From positions 1,116,001 through 1,180,000 of the forward strand of contig NZ_CP157005.1 of NCBI RefSeq assembly GCF_039904985.1: 64,000 nucleotides of DNA, in the 5' to 3' direction. How positions within the stretch are numbered: the stretch's first letter is position 1; every line of letters starts with the position of its first letter. The stretch is from Methylomonas sp. AM2-LC (GTDB lineage: Bacteria > Pseudomonadota > Gammaproteobacteria > Methylococcales > Methylomonadaceae). Made by a program: the position numbers and the translations under genes. Below the pieces are notes generated by a model. That model was not told where the DNA came from, did no database searches, and saw only the letters and a list, made by a program, of their open reading frames with translations. This document shows positions 28,881 to 37,560 of the stretch, piece by piece.

Positions 28881-29579
28881 ATGCAAAAAACTGTATTGAT
28901 TACCGGAGCCAATCGGGGACTGGGTCTTGAATTTTCTCGTCAATATGCTGAGGCTGGCTGGCGGGTTATTACTGCTTGTCGTCAGCCTAAAGCTGCCCAT
29001 GCACTGCAAAAACTGGCAGATGAATATTCCAGTTTACAGATAGAGGTGCTGGATGTAGGTGATTTTGCACAGATTGATGCCTTGTCAGAGAAGTTAGCGG
29101 AAGAAACCATTGATGTGTTACTCAACAATGCAGGCGTTTATGGTGATAAAGCTGAGCATAGTTTTGGTCAATTAGATTATCAAGCTTGGGCGCATACGTT
29201 AGCCATTAATACGCTGGCACCCATTAAAATGGCGGAAGCTTTTTTACCGCAGCTGGAAAATGGTAAGAGTAAGTTGATCGTGAATGTGAGTAGTTTAATG
29301 GGTAGCCTGACGGACAATACCAGTGGTGGTAGTTTGCTTTACCGTTCCAGTAAAGCCGGATTGAATGCGGCGATGAAAAGTTTATCTCTTGATTTGCGAC
29401 CAAAGTCTATTGGTATCTTAATTCTACATCCAGGTTGGGTTAAAACCGATATGGGGGGTGAAAATGCATTGATAGAGGTAGAGGAAAGTGTTAGTGGGAT
29501 GATTGAGCAAATTAAGGTTTTTTCGCTGGATAAAACCGGCATGTTTATCAGATATGACGGTGGATTGGTGCCTTGGTAA
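28881..29579 (+). CDS. Short-chain dehydrogenase/reductase (SDR) family oxidoreductase
   Basis: A 232-residue classical SDR enzyme. The NAD(P) loop TGANRGLG is at 8-15, LLNNAG at about 80-85, and the catalytic set Asn110, Ser137 or Ser138, Tyr154, Lys158 (YRSSK) is complete. The sequence resembles the carbonyl-reductase-like group (CsgA/sniffer type) more than fatty-acid or sugar SDRs. The substrate cannot be told from sequence. An AGGAG ribosome binding site precedes the ATG, and the gene stands alone. Confidence 0.85.
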   Translation: MQKTVLITGANRGLGLEFSRQYAEAGWRVITACRQPKAAHALQKLADEYSSLQIEVLDVGDFAQIDALSEKLAEETIDVLLNNAGVYGDKAEHSFGQLDYQAWAHTLAINTLAPIKMAEAFLPQLENGKSKLIVNVSSLMGSLTDNTSGGSLLYRSSKAGLNAAMKSLSLDLRPKSIGILILHPGWVKTDMGGENALIEVEESVSGMIEQIKVFSLDKTGMFIRYDGGLVPW

Positions 29580-29617
29580 TCAAATTTAATGGGAATTTCA
29601 AAAACTGGCTTTGTTAC

Positions 29618-29687
29618 TTCGACAGACACAGGACGAACGGATAACTTATTGATTGTCATAGCTGCCGTTCGCCCTGAGCCTGTGCGG
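29618..29687. repeat. REP-like inverted pair
   Basis: Two copies of a short motif face each other: CTTCGACAGACACAGGACGAACGG (degenerate) and CCGTTCGCCCTGAGCCTGTGCGG (29665-29687). Elements of the form CCGTTCGCCCTGAGC...TGTCGAA are common dispersed repeats in gammaproteobacterial genomes, so this is probably a decayed REP pair in the space after the SDR gene. Confidence 0.5.
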
Positions 29688-29768
29688 TTAAGCTGTTCTT
29701 GGTTCCATAAGCTCATCACGAAAGGCTTAACCATAAACTGTTTCACCTAAAGTAGATAGCAGAAAGTA

Positions 29769-30281
29769 CTAGGGTTGTTGGTCAATCTCTTCCAGACAGA
29801 CAATTAGGGTATGGCGCACAATGAAAAAAGTCATTGCTATCATATATAGAGCGTAATGGCGGGTGATGGCAATGCTAATTAAAACAAACAGGATTGCTAC
29901 GCTGATATCGTAGCGGACAATTTTGTTTAATTGCCTAAGATATTGAATGGACTCCAAATCAAAGCGTTGGCTTTTGTTAATCAACGCTAAAGTCACTATG
30001 GATGTAAATAACGCGAAATAGAGCGGATAAAAAATGAACATCGGTGCATTTTCATCAAATTGTGGCTGCCAGTAACCATACCAGACCAGCAAGCCTGCAC
30101 TGGCAAAGCCATCATGCCAAATGAGACTGGGTACTTTTTTAAAGTAACCAATTATTAAACTAATACTCATAATAGCCAGACTAATGCCCAAACCAAGAGG
30201 GGTGGTGAGGAGTAACACATAAGGATTATGGCTTTGCACCAAAATTGCCAATAGTGCACAGCATGCAATAAATACTATCAT
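29769..30281 (-). CDS. Multi-pass membrane protein of unknown function
   Basis: A 170-residue protein with about five or six predicted membrane segments (near 2-14, 21-45, 57-72, 83-102, 125-145 and 146-160). I do not recognise a family or any catalytic motif. The N-terminal Met may follow a missing start, since the first residues already lie in a hydrophobic helix. It lies downstream of ubiC on the same strand with a gap of 90 bases, so it could be the last gene of that transcript. Function is open. Confidence 0.6.
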   Translation of the reverse strand: MIVFIACCALLAILVQSHNPYVLLLTTPLGLGISLAIMSISLIIGYFKKVPSLIWHDGFASAGLLVWYGYWQPQFDENAPMFIFYPLYFALFTSIVTLALINKSQRFDLESIQYLRQLNKIVRYDISVAILFVLISIAITRHYALYMIAMTFFIVRHTLIVCLEEIDQQP

Positions 30282-30371
30282 ATTAATGGCCTTAGTTAAG
30301 GTAGTGACTTAATTTACCACAAAAATACATCCTGACTTTGCCCACTCATACCTTTAGACATTTAGTGTAGT

Positions 30372-30983
30372 TTATAAAGGTTTTGTGCCGAGTTCTTCTC
30401 CGAACAGATTGTTATCAGCGCTAAACTTTTCCAGCAATGCCGGCAGAAAAAACTCAGCTACCAATAAAGGTTGGTTATGAATAACGTAAACGGTTCGCCT
30501 ACCCGATATTATTTGATCAATCGTGCATCTTGTTTGTAATTGGGGTGTCCAGTTGTTGGTTGAGACCTGACAGAATTGGCGTTGGCGTAATTCTAAATCC
30601 GAATAGGCAAAAATGACTTCACCTAGTGGTCGATTGCCTAAGTGGGAAAGATTACGATGGGCAATTTTTATAGTTTGCGCAGGCAACACAGTGCGCGCCA
30701 ATACCAAGGGTTGACCATTACCACTGAGCACCACTTCCCGCAGCAAATGGAAATGTGCTGTCGGTATGGATAGTAGTTGGGTTTCATCTATAAATGCTGG
30801 CTTCCATTGATGAAACAATACGTTAACGGAAAAGCCGCTGCCATAAACACTACGCAAGCGTTTGGTTAATGAGCCTGTTTCCGAAAGCCAGGAATATAAT
30901 TCGGCGGGTAGCCGATGCATCATGCCTGGTACTGGTTGTTTCCAACTTGGTGGGTAAGTGAATAAAAAACTTCTATGCAACAA
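30372..30983 (-). CDS. ubiC: Chorismate pyruvate-lyase UbiC
   Basis: First step of ubiquinone synthesis: splits chorismate into 4-hydroxybenzoate and pyruvate. The 203-residue product contains the family pieces SETGSLTKRLR, LLREVVLSGNGQPLVLARTVLP, LGNRPLGEVIF and PLLVAEFFLPAL near the end, the last carrying the conserved active-site Glu. No ATG exists before residue 21; the frame begins after a stop with TTG codons, so I use the TTG. The internal ATG pair would remove part of the first helix. A possible promoter (TTGTAA, 15 bases, TATAAT) reads towards it around 31010-31036. Confidence 0.85.
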   Translation of the reverse strand: MLHRSFLFTYPPSWKQPVPGMMHRLPAELYSWLSETGSLTKRLRSVYGSGFSVNVLFHQWKPAFIDETQLLSIPTAHFHLLREVVLSGNGQPLVLARTVLPAQTIKIAHRNLSHLGNRPLGEVIFAYSDLELRQRQFCQVSTNNWTPQLQTRCTIDQIISGRRTVYVIHNQPLLVAEFFLPALLEKFSADNNLFGEELGTKPL

Positions 30984-31064
30984 GGGTTTTGGTCTCTGTG
31001 TGATAGTGGATTATACTGTGTATCAATATATTACAAGCTTGTATTTACAGCGGCAAAATTTCAA

Positions 31065-33164
31065 TTAAGACTGCGCTATACCTTCATTAACTTTATTTGC
31101 CGATCCTAGCCAGCGCTGCACTAATTCAGGTATCACTTGAGCTTGTTGTTGGTAAATGGCTTGAGCTGCTGCCGGTATTAAGTCCAGTAAATCACTGTCA
31201 CGATTTAAGTCTGCAATTTTAAATTGAATTTGTCCGGTTTGCCGAGTACCCATGACTTCACCGGGACCTCGCAACTCCAGATCTTTTTCCGCAATGATAA
31301 AGCCATCGTTGGTTTCTTTCATAATACCTAAACGTTGTTTTCCCGCAAAAGACAGAGGCGATTGATACAGTAACAGGCAGTAGCTTTCCTGATTACCTCT
31401 GCCCACGCGACCGCGTAACTGATGAAGTTGTGATAAGCCTAAGCGCTCTGGATTTTCAATAATCATCAATCCCGCATTCGGAACATCGACACCTACTTCG
31501 ATAACGGTGGTGGCAACCAGCAAATCGCATTCATGCTGTTTAAAGGCCTGCATCACGCGTTCTTTCTCATTTGCTTTCATACGCCCGTGTACCAGACCAA
31601 TTTTGACATTAGGTAAGGTATGCGATAAATAGGTGGCGGTTTTTTCTGCTGCTTCACATTGAAGAAGTTCCGATTCTTCAATAAGTGTGCATACCCAATA
31701 AGCTTGGCGTTGTTGGCTAACCCAATTTTCTATGCGCTTAATCACTTCATCACGACGTTCCGAGGGAATAACGCTAGTGGTAACGGGTTTACGTCCTGGA
31801 GGTAGTTGATCAATTTTTGACATATCCAAATCCGAATATTGCAGCATAGCCAATGTGCGGGGTATCGGGGTGGCAGTCATAATGAGTTGATGCGGTCTTA
31901 AGTCACCTTGTTGACCTTTTTCGCGTAAAGCCAGACGCTGATTGACGCCAAAACGGTGTTGTTCATCGATGATAATTAATCCCAGATTATGGAAAGTAAC
32001 ACTGTCCTGAAACAAGGCATGGGTGCCAATAATAATCTGGATGCTGCCTTCGGCAAGAGCTTGTAATGTGCTTTGTCGATTTTTGCCTTTCAGCTGGCCT
32101 GTCAGAAATTGTATGTCTATGCTGTTGACTGCAAACCATTGCCTAAAATTATGTAAATGCTGTTCAGCCAATAACTCGGTAGGTGCCATAATTGCCACTT
32201 GAAAGCCAGAACTAACGGCCGCTAATGCGGCAATAGCCGCTACCACAGTCTTACCGGAGCCTACATCACCGTGTACCAGTCTTAACATTGGGTGAGTCTG
32301 GCTGCAATCACTTTCAATTTCAGCAATCACTCGCTGTTGGGCTGTAGTGAGTTGAAAGGGTAAGCGATTTATAAAGTCTTGTTTAATATTCACATCCAGC
32401 GCTAGCTTTGGAGCTTGCCACTGTTTATAAGCTAATTTACCTTGCAGGAGTGCAAGGTGATGAGTAAGAAACTCCTCAAACGCCAGACGTTTTAAGGCCG
32501 GTAATTGGCCATCCTGCAAACTTTCTATGCTTAAGTTTGTTGGGGGGTTATGCAAGGTTAGTAGTGATTCTTTAAGGCTAGGAAAGTGATGACGATTTAG
32601 AACTTCGTTTGGGATTAAGTCGCTAAGTGTGTTATCAACAGTCAGGCATAGACTAAGTGCTTGTTTGATAATTTTTCTCAACAGAGTTTGCCCTACACCT
32701 TCTGTGAGAGGGTAAACGGGTGATAATGTTGTCTCAATGATCTGTTTCGCGTTTTGGACAATTTTGTATTCGGGATGTACCATTTCCAGTCCGGTATAGC
32801 CATATCGAATTTCGCCAAAACAGGCGAGTAGCGTGCCGGGTTTTAATTGCTTGGCTTGTTGAGCGCTGAAGTGAAAGAAACGTAGCGATAGTAAGCCGCT
32901 ATTGTCATTTATACGACAGATGATACTAGGGCGTCCACGCTGAATAGTGTCAGTAAATTCCACAATCCCACATACCAAAGCAGAGATACCGGTTTGTAAT
33001 TGGGCAATGGCGGTAATTTTGCTACGGTCCTGATAGCGCAAAGGCAAGTGAAATAGCAAATCCTGTAAAGTGATTATACCCAGTTTTTGCAACCGTGCTG
33101 CTACTTGTGAGCCTATGCCCGTTAGGGTTGTGACCGGTAGGGTATGAGGTTCCTGGCTATGCAT
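31065..33164 (-). CDS. recG: ATP-dependent DNA helicase RecG
   Basis: Branch-migrating helicase that remodels stalled forks, D-loops and R-loops. The 699 residues comprise an N-terminal wedge domain with an OB fold (about 60-160), helicase domain 1 with Walker A GDVGSGKT and the DEQH box (IIDEQHRFG), MTATPIPRT as motif III, and helicase domain 2 ending with the QLRGRVGRG motif VI. It is the last gene of the rpoZ-spoT-ridA-recG set. In E. coli trmH lies between spoT and recG; here ridA takes that place. Confidence 0.96.
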   Translation of the reverse strand: MHSQEPHTLPVTTLTGIGSQVAARLQKLGIITLQDLLFHLPLRYQDRSKITAIAQLQTGISALVCGIVEFTDTIQRGRPSIICRINDNSGLLSLRFFHFSAQQAKQLKPGTLLACFGEIRYGYTGLEMVHPEYKIVQNAKQIIETTLSPVYPLTEGVGQTLLRKIIKQALSLCLTVDNTLSDLIPNEVLNRHHFPSLKESLLTLHNPPTNLSIESLQDGQLPALKRLAFEEFLTHHLALLQGKLAYKQWQAPKLALDVNIKQDFINRLPFQLTTAQQRVIAEIESDCSQTHPMLRLVHGDVGSGKTVVAAIAALAAVSSGFQVAIMAPTELLAEQHLHNFRQWFAVNSIDIQFLTGQLKGKNRQSTLQALAEGSIQIIIGTHALFQDSVTFHNLGLIIIDEQHRFGVNQRLALREKGQQGDLRPHQLIMTATPIPRTLAMLQYSDLDMSKIDQLPPGRKPVTTSVIPSERRDEVIKRIENWVSQQRQAYWVCTLIEESELLQCEAAEKTATYLSHTLPNVKIGLVHGRMKANEKERVMQAFKQHECDLLVATTVIEVGVDVPNAGLMIIENPERLGLSQLHQLRGRVGRGNQESYCLLLYQSPLSFAGKQRLGIMKETNDGFIIAEKDLELRGPGEVMGTRQTGQIQFKIADLNRDSDLLDLIPAAAQAIYQQQAQVIPELVQRWLGSANKVNEGIAQS

Positions 33165-33202
33165 GCCGGAGCCGGATGTCTAAACGAAATAATAAGTATT
33201 AA

Positions 33203-33598
33203 TTAGTAATATTCGTTGCGTAACACCATTACCGCATCCATTTCAACATTAACATTCTTAGGAAGAGCTGCAACACCAACAGCGGCGCGAGCAGGGTAAG
33301 GCTCAGTGAAATATTCCGCCATGAGTTGATTGACCAGTGGGAAATGTCCCAGATCAGTTAAATACACATTGAGTTTTACGATGTCGGAAAAATCGCCTCC
33401 TGCAGCGGTGGCAACAGCTAGCAAATTATCAAACACGCGGCGAATTTGGCTATTGATGTCACCAGTTATCACTTCCATAGTCTCTGGGTCCAAGGCAATT
33501 TGTCCAGATAGATAGACGGTGTTATCAACTTTAACAGCTTGAGAGTATGTGCCGATAGCTTGCGGTGCGAGTGGGGTTGAAATAATTTCCTTGTTCAT
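33203..33598 (-). CDS. ridA: RidA family enamine/imine deaminase
   Basis: A 131-residue trimeric enzyme that hydrolyses reactive 2-aminoacrylate and similar imines released by PLP enzymes. The IGTYSQAVKVDNTVYLSGQIALDP start, the ARAAVGVAALPKNVNVEMDAV end and the conserved Arg in PARAAVG support RidA itself, not only the wider family. The stop of spoT lies 3 bases upstream, so the two are co-translated. The spoT-ridA-recG order recurs in several gammaproteobacteria. Confidence 0.92.
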   Translation of the reverse strand: MNKEIISTPLAPQAIGTYSQAVKVDNTVYLSGQIALDPETMEVITGDINSQIRRVFDNLLAVATAAGGDFSDIVKLNVYLTDLGHFPLVNQLMAEYFTEPYPARAAVGVAALPKNVNVEMDAVMVLRNEYY

Positions 33599-33601
33599 GC
33601 T

Positions 33602-35779
33602 CTAGGCCTTAATGCGAGTAATTTTTAATACAATTGAAAGTTTTTTCAGTTTTCGAATAATAGAGGCAAGATGCACACGATCTCGCACGGCTAAAGTTAG
33701 CAAGTCAACCGATACTCGATTGTCTTGACTCACCACATTGATGTTTTCAATGTTTGAGTCCAAACTGGAGATAGTAGACGCTATGGTGGCTAAGGATCCA
33801 CGTTGGTTGAGTAGTTCGATGCGAATTTCAGCAGAAAACTCGCCACTGGCATCTGGACTCCATTCCACATCAAGCCAGCTGGTTTGTTTTTTTCTAACTT
33901 CGTTGCTATTCCTACAGGTATGATGATGCACCACGATACCCTTGCCAGGATTGAAAAAGCCAATAATCGAATCACCGGGAATGGGTCTGCAACATTTTGC
34001 TAAACTGACGACTATCCCTTCTGTGCCCTTAATAATGAGAGGTTTGCTATGAGAAACATCGTGCTCATTAAGTTTGCCACTGGCATTAATATCAGACTGC
34101 ACAATATGTTTGGCGACTAGAAAAGGCATTTTATTACCGAGACCAATGTCTTCCAGTAATTCATTTAGCGAGTGTTTTTTTAAGGTTTGCAGAACCTGAA
34201 TTATGCGGTTGTTATCGACTTGATCCAGTTGAATGTCGATACTTTGTAATTCTTTTTCCAGCAGGCGGCGACCTAGATTGATGGCTTCTTGTTGTTTAAA
34301 GTTTTTAAGATAGGCCCGGATACAGCTACGTGCTTTAGCGGTGGCAACATAATTAAGCCATAGAGGATTAGGACGTGCCCAGGCAGCAGTAATCACTTCT
34401 ATGGTCATGCCATTTTCAAGTTTGGTTTGTAGCGGAACCAGTTTTTTATCAATACGTGCTGAAATACAGGCATTTCCAACATCGGTATGTACCATATATG
34501 CAAAGTCAACAATGGTTGCACCGCGCGGTAGTTTAATAATCTTGCCTTTTGGGCTAAACACAAAAACTTCTTGTGGAAACAGATCGACTTTTAGATTATC
34601 TATAAACTCCAGTGAGTCGCCAGCAGACTTTTGAATTTCCAGTAGATCCCGTAACCATTCATTCGCTCTGGCTTGGATAGTTTCACTTTTATCTTTATCC
34701 GATTTATATAGCCAATGCGCGGCAATGCCTGATTCAGACATGCGATGCATTTCATGGGTGCGTATTTGTATTTCGATAGGTACGCCGTAGGGGCCAATCA
34801 GGATGGTATGTAAAGATTGATAACCATTCGCTTTGGGGAGGGCGATATAGTCTTTAAATCGGCCAGGTATGGGTTTGAATAGATTATGAACACAGCCTAA
34901 TGCTCGGTAGCAATCGTCAACTTGTTGACAATATATTCTGAACGCATACACATCAAACACGTCGGAGAAAGAAATTTTTTTATGCAGCATTTTTTGGTAA
35001 ATACTGGCAATATTTTTTTCTCGACCTGCAACAGAGCAGTCCAGCCCTGTTTCTTTCAAACGTAAATCAATAGAGTTTTGAATTGTATCGACAATTTCTT
35101 TACGATTACCCCGCGACTTTCTGACCGCGTTACTAATAACCGAGAAGCGGTTGGGATACATGGCTTTAAAACCAAGAGACTCCAACTGATGCCTGATTTC
35201 ATTCATACCCAGTCGATTGGCGATAGGTGCGTAAATTTCCAAAGTTTCTTTAGCGATACGACGTTTTTTTTCGCTGGGCAGATTACCGATCGTTTGCATA
35301 TTATGCAGACGGTCAGCCAGTTTAACGATAATTACGCGTAAATCTTTAGCCATTGCCAGAAACATTTTTCTGACATTTTCCGCTTGTGCCTCTGCTCTGG
35401 AACGGCTATCGATTTGTGAAAGTTTGGTAACGCCATCAACTAGATCGGCAACTTCAGGATTGAACTTTTCGCTGATTTCCCATTTGGTTATGGGGGTGTC
35501 TTCGATGACATCATGCAAAATGGCCGCCATAATACCATTGGCATCCATGTGCATAGCGGCTAAAGTTATAGCTACTGATACCGGATGACAAATATAGGCT
35601 TCACCTGTTTTACGGAACTGTCCTGAATGGGCAGAAGCACTAAAATGATAAGCGCGAATAATGTCGTTGATTTGATTTTGGTCGAGATAACTGTGCAATA
35701 TAACGCAAAGCTGCTGAAGTAATTTTTCTTCAGGATGCTCTAATGTGTTATCAATGGGTTTGACAGCTATCTCGGGCAT
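33602..35779 (-). CDS. spoT: Bifunctional (p)ppGpp synthase/hydrolase SpoT
   Basis: Makes and breaks the alarmone (p)ppGpp during starvation. The 725 residues have the HD hydrolase domain (His89-Asp90 in LHDVIEDT) intact, the synthetase domain with RFKDYIALPKANGYQSLHT, a TGS domain (about 395-455, with FVFSPKGKIIKLPRGATIVDFAY), a helical and zinc-finger-like part, and a C-terminal ACT domain (about 650-725). With both catalytic parts intact this is the SpoT/Rel type, not RelA. It starts 8 bases after rpoZ. Confidence 0.96.
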   Translation of the reverse strand: MPEIAVKPIDNTLEHPEEKLLQQLCVILHSYLDQNQINDIIRAYHFSASAHSGQFRKTGEAYICHPVSVAITLAAMHMDANGIMAAILHDVIEDTPITKWEISEKFNPEVADLVDGVTKLSQIDSRSRAEAQAENVRKMFLAMAKDLRVIIVKLADRLHNMQTIGNLPSEKKRRIAKETLEIYAPIANRLGMNEIRHQLESLGFKAMYPNRFSVISNAVRKSRGNRKEIVDTIQNSIDLRLKETGLDCSVAGREKNIASIYQKMLHKKISFSDVFDVYAFRIYCQQVDDCYRALGCVHNLFKPIPGRFKDYIALPKANGYQSLHTILIGPYGVPIEIQIRTHEMHRMSESGIAAHWLYKSDKDKSETIQARANEWLRDLLEIQKSAGDSLEFIDNLKVDLFPQEVFVFSPKGKIIKLPRGATIVDFAYMVHTDVGNACISARIDKKLVPLQTKLENGMTIEVITAAWARPNPLWLNYVATAKARSCIRAYLKNFKQQEAINLGRRLLEKELQSIDIQLDQVDNNRIIQVLQTLKKHSLNELLEDIGLGNKMPFLVAKHIVQSDINASGKLNEHDVSHSKPLIIKGTEGIVVSLAKCCRPIPGDSIIGFFNPGKGIVVHHHTCRNSNEVRKKQTSWLDVEWSPDASGEFSAEIRIELLNQRGSLATIASTISSLDSNIENINVVSQDNRVSVDLLTLAVRDRVHLASIIRKLKKLSIVLKITRIKA

Positions 35780-35787
35780 AGGTGTGT

Positions 35788-36027
35788 TTAAAGCTCTATA
35801 TGCGTTTCTGAAACATATCCAGAGCGGTGCAGGCGCTCTATATTTTCTTCTGTTACAAAGCCGCCAGCAATTTCGCGTAATGCCAAAACAGTATCTTTGT
35901 CCTTACCACGCGGCAGAAATTCGTCAGCACCCTTTTCCAGTTGACGAGCTCTTTTACTGGCCAGTAAGACCAATTTAAAGCGGTTTTCAATATTATTTAA
36001 ACAATCTTCAATGGTAACGCGTGCCAT
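35788..36027 (-). CDS. rpoZ: RNA polymerase omega subunit
   Basis: A 79-residue subunit that helps assemble the core polymerase around beta-prime and, in E. coli, forms part of a ppGpp binding site. The [20 protein letters not shown] start and the KARQLEKG-like helix are canonical. It is followed by spoT as in E. coli. The gmk gene that usually precedes it is absent: about 1 kb without a gene lies upstream. Confidence 0.96.
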   Translation of the reverse strand: MARVTIEDCLNNIENRFKLVLLASKRARQLEKGADEFLPRGKDKDTVLALREIAGGFVTEENIERLHRSGYVSETHIEL

Positions 36028-37033
36028 TTTTATGCCTTCAGAATTTTTCTGGTTGAATGGTGCCTGCTTGCTCTAAGTAACAAATAGGCGGTTTTTAACA
36101 GCTTTTAGGAAACGGTGAAAGAATACTTCCCTAAGCATTATCAAGTTATACCGTTGATACCACGCTTCAAGGTGTATTCAAGGCTATAAATAAAGAGATA
36201 TGCTCAGTATACGAGTATGTACAGAGTATTCTTATAAGTGTTTACACTTTTTAGTGCTTACTTTGTAGTATACCTTAAGCTGATGTAGCTCCAAATATAC
36301 CAAAAATAAACCAGGGAAATTATTGTTTTTTACCAATTCTTTAAGGAGTTGGATGTGATTATATGACAAATGCCAGCTGTAGCCAATGTTACACTGAATT
36401 TAAGGATGTTTGACAATAAAAAGCCCGCATTTAGCGGGCCCGTCCGGTTTATTGTTTTATTATTTGTTGGACGCCTGTCTTGAAGACAGTTTAGTAAAGC
36501 AGTTACTGTTTTTTATTATTATTATCAGCCTTGGTTACAGGCCGCTTTCCTCCCCTTAAGATAACGACCTAGCTGGATATTTCTTAACCCAATCAAGGTG
36601 CCGCGCAGTGTAGTGAAAAAAATTACGCTTGTCCATAAAAAAATTGCCTATGTTGAAAATTAGTTTTGGCTCGAAATTAAGTGGTTTTAAAAACAGAGTC
36701 ATAGCGAAAGTCTTGATTAGTAAAACGCACCTTTTTTGTTTTGTCTGTATGGCTTTAAAGATTAATTATCTGAGCAATTTTCTCCCCTAAATAAGTTTGG
36801 CAGCGTTTGTCAGCCAGTGGATGGAAGTTTGAAAATGGCACAGTATTAGTGACTATAGCGATAAAATTAGGTGTTAACGCGCAATATAAGTGATGTAGCG
36901 GGTAACTGCTTTTGGGTAAATCTCAGCAGTAAGGTACAATCATCGTTTGGCGTGTTGGCATTTTAATGCCTAATGAATCGCCGCTAATGCGCGGTTTGCC
37001 GTTAATCAATTTAACAAAACAGAGGAATAATAA
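36028..37033. other. Gene-poor 1 kb stretch between rpoZ and the small exported protein gene
   Basis: The stretch should hold the rpoZ promoter on the right side of rpoZ. It also holds AAGTGTTTACACTT (36236-36249, 6-base arms), an orphan minus-strand terminator (listed), a 15-base palindrome CTGTCTTGAAGACAG (36475-36489), and an open minus-strand frame of 40 codons at 36525-36647 without ATG, GTG or a good ribosome binding site. That frame begins with a hydrophobic run and ends in basic residues (GRYLKGRKAACNQG), like the tail of a small membrane protein. I see no rRNA, tRNA or known ncRNA. Confidence 0.45.
36418..36439 (-). terminator. Orphan intrinsic terminator, minus strand
   Basis: GCCCGC and GCGGGC arms (36423-36428 and 36434-36439) with a 5-base loop are followed on the minus strand by TTTTTATT. 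No annotated gene lies to its right on that strand, so it would end either an unannotated transcript or a decayed gene such as the 40-codon frame at 36525-36647. Confidence 0.7.
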
Positions 37034-37435
37034 ATGAAAAAGAACTTGTTTTTGGCTATTGCCCTGCTGGTGTCTGGTACTGCTTTTGCAGGAACCGATC
37101 ACTATATCTTGCGTGATGGCAATCATGTACAACACTTAAAAATTACTAAAGTAGCGAATAATATTACGGTCACCGCCGATGTTGATTTTGAACCAAATGC
37201 GGCAGAAACGGGGCGGCATGCCTGTTCTGCACAAGTATCAGGTGAAGCTAAAAGCGTATCAGCAAACGAATTAGTGATGAAAAAACACATCGAAGGTGAA
37301 GCGCGGGTATGTACTATAAAAGCGACTTTATCAGAAACGGGTGCCAAATTGGAACAATCAACCGATTGTAATTACTTTGCCTCAGGCATTTGCCATTTCA
37401 CCTCTGATGGCAAAGAGTTGCTGAAAGTTCAGTAA
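37034..37435 (+). CDS. Small exported protein of unknown function
   Basis: A 133-residue protein with a clear Sec signal peptide (MKKNLFLAIALLVSGTAFA, cleavage after residue 19). The mature part of about 114 residues has four cysteines (HACSAQ, RVCTIK, DCNYF, GICHF) that could make two disulfides, and an alternating beta-strand pattern. I do not recognise the family. A GAGGAATAATAA stretch supplies the ribosome binding site. It is transcribed alone, with a hairpin after it, so it probably has its own promoter. Confidence 0.8.
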   Translation: MKKNLFLAIALLVSGTAFAGTDHYILRDGNHVQHLKITKVANNITVTADVDFEPNAAETGRHACSAQVSGEAKSVSANELVMKKHIEGEARVCTIKATLSETGAKLEQSTDCNYFASGICHFTSDGKELLKVQ

Positions 37436-37493
37436 TGATTCAATTTAGGCTGGATACTACTTAAGCGTTGCGAATTTTTGGTAAGGCAGAGTT

Positions 37494-37520
37494 GTTGGGT
37501 TGCTGTTTTCGCAACCCAAC
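37494..37520 (+). terminator. Hairpin after the small exported protein gene
   Basis: Perfect 10-base arms GTTGGGTTGC and GCAACCCAAC with a 7-base loop. The U run is not immediate (ACACTATTGCGTTTATTTTA follows), so termination would be weak. It lies between the exported-protein gene and the convergent truD. Confidence 0.55.
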
Positions 37521-37560
37521 ACACTATTGCGTTTATTTTAATCGCTGTTTGCGTGGTAGG

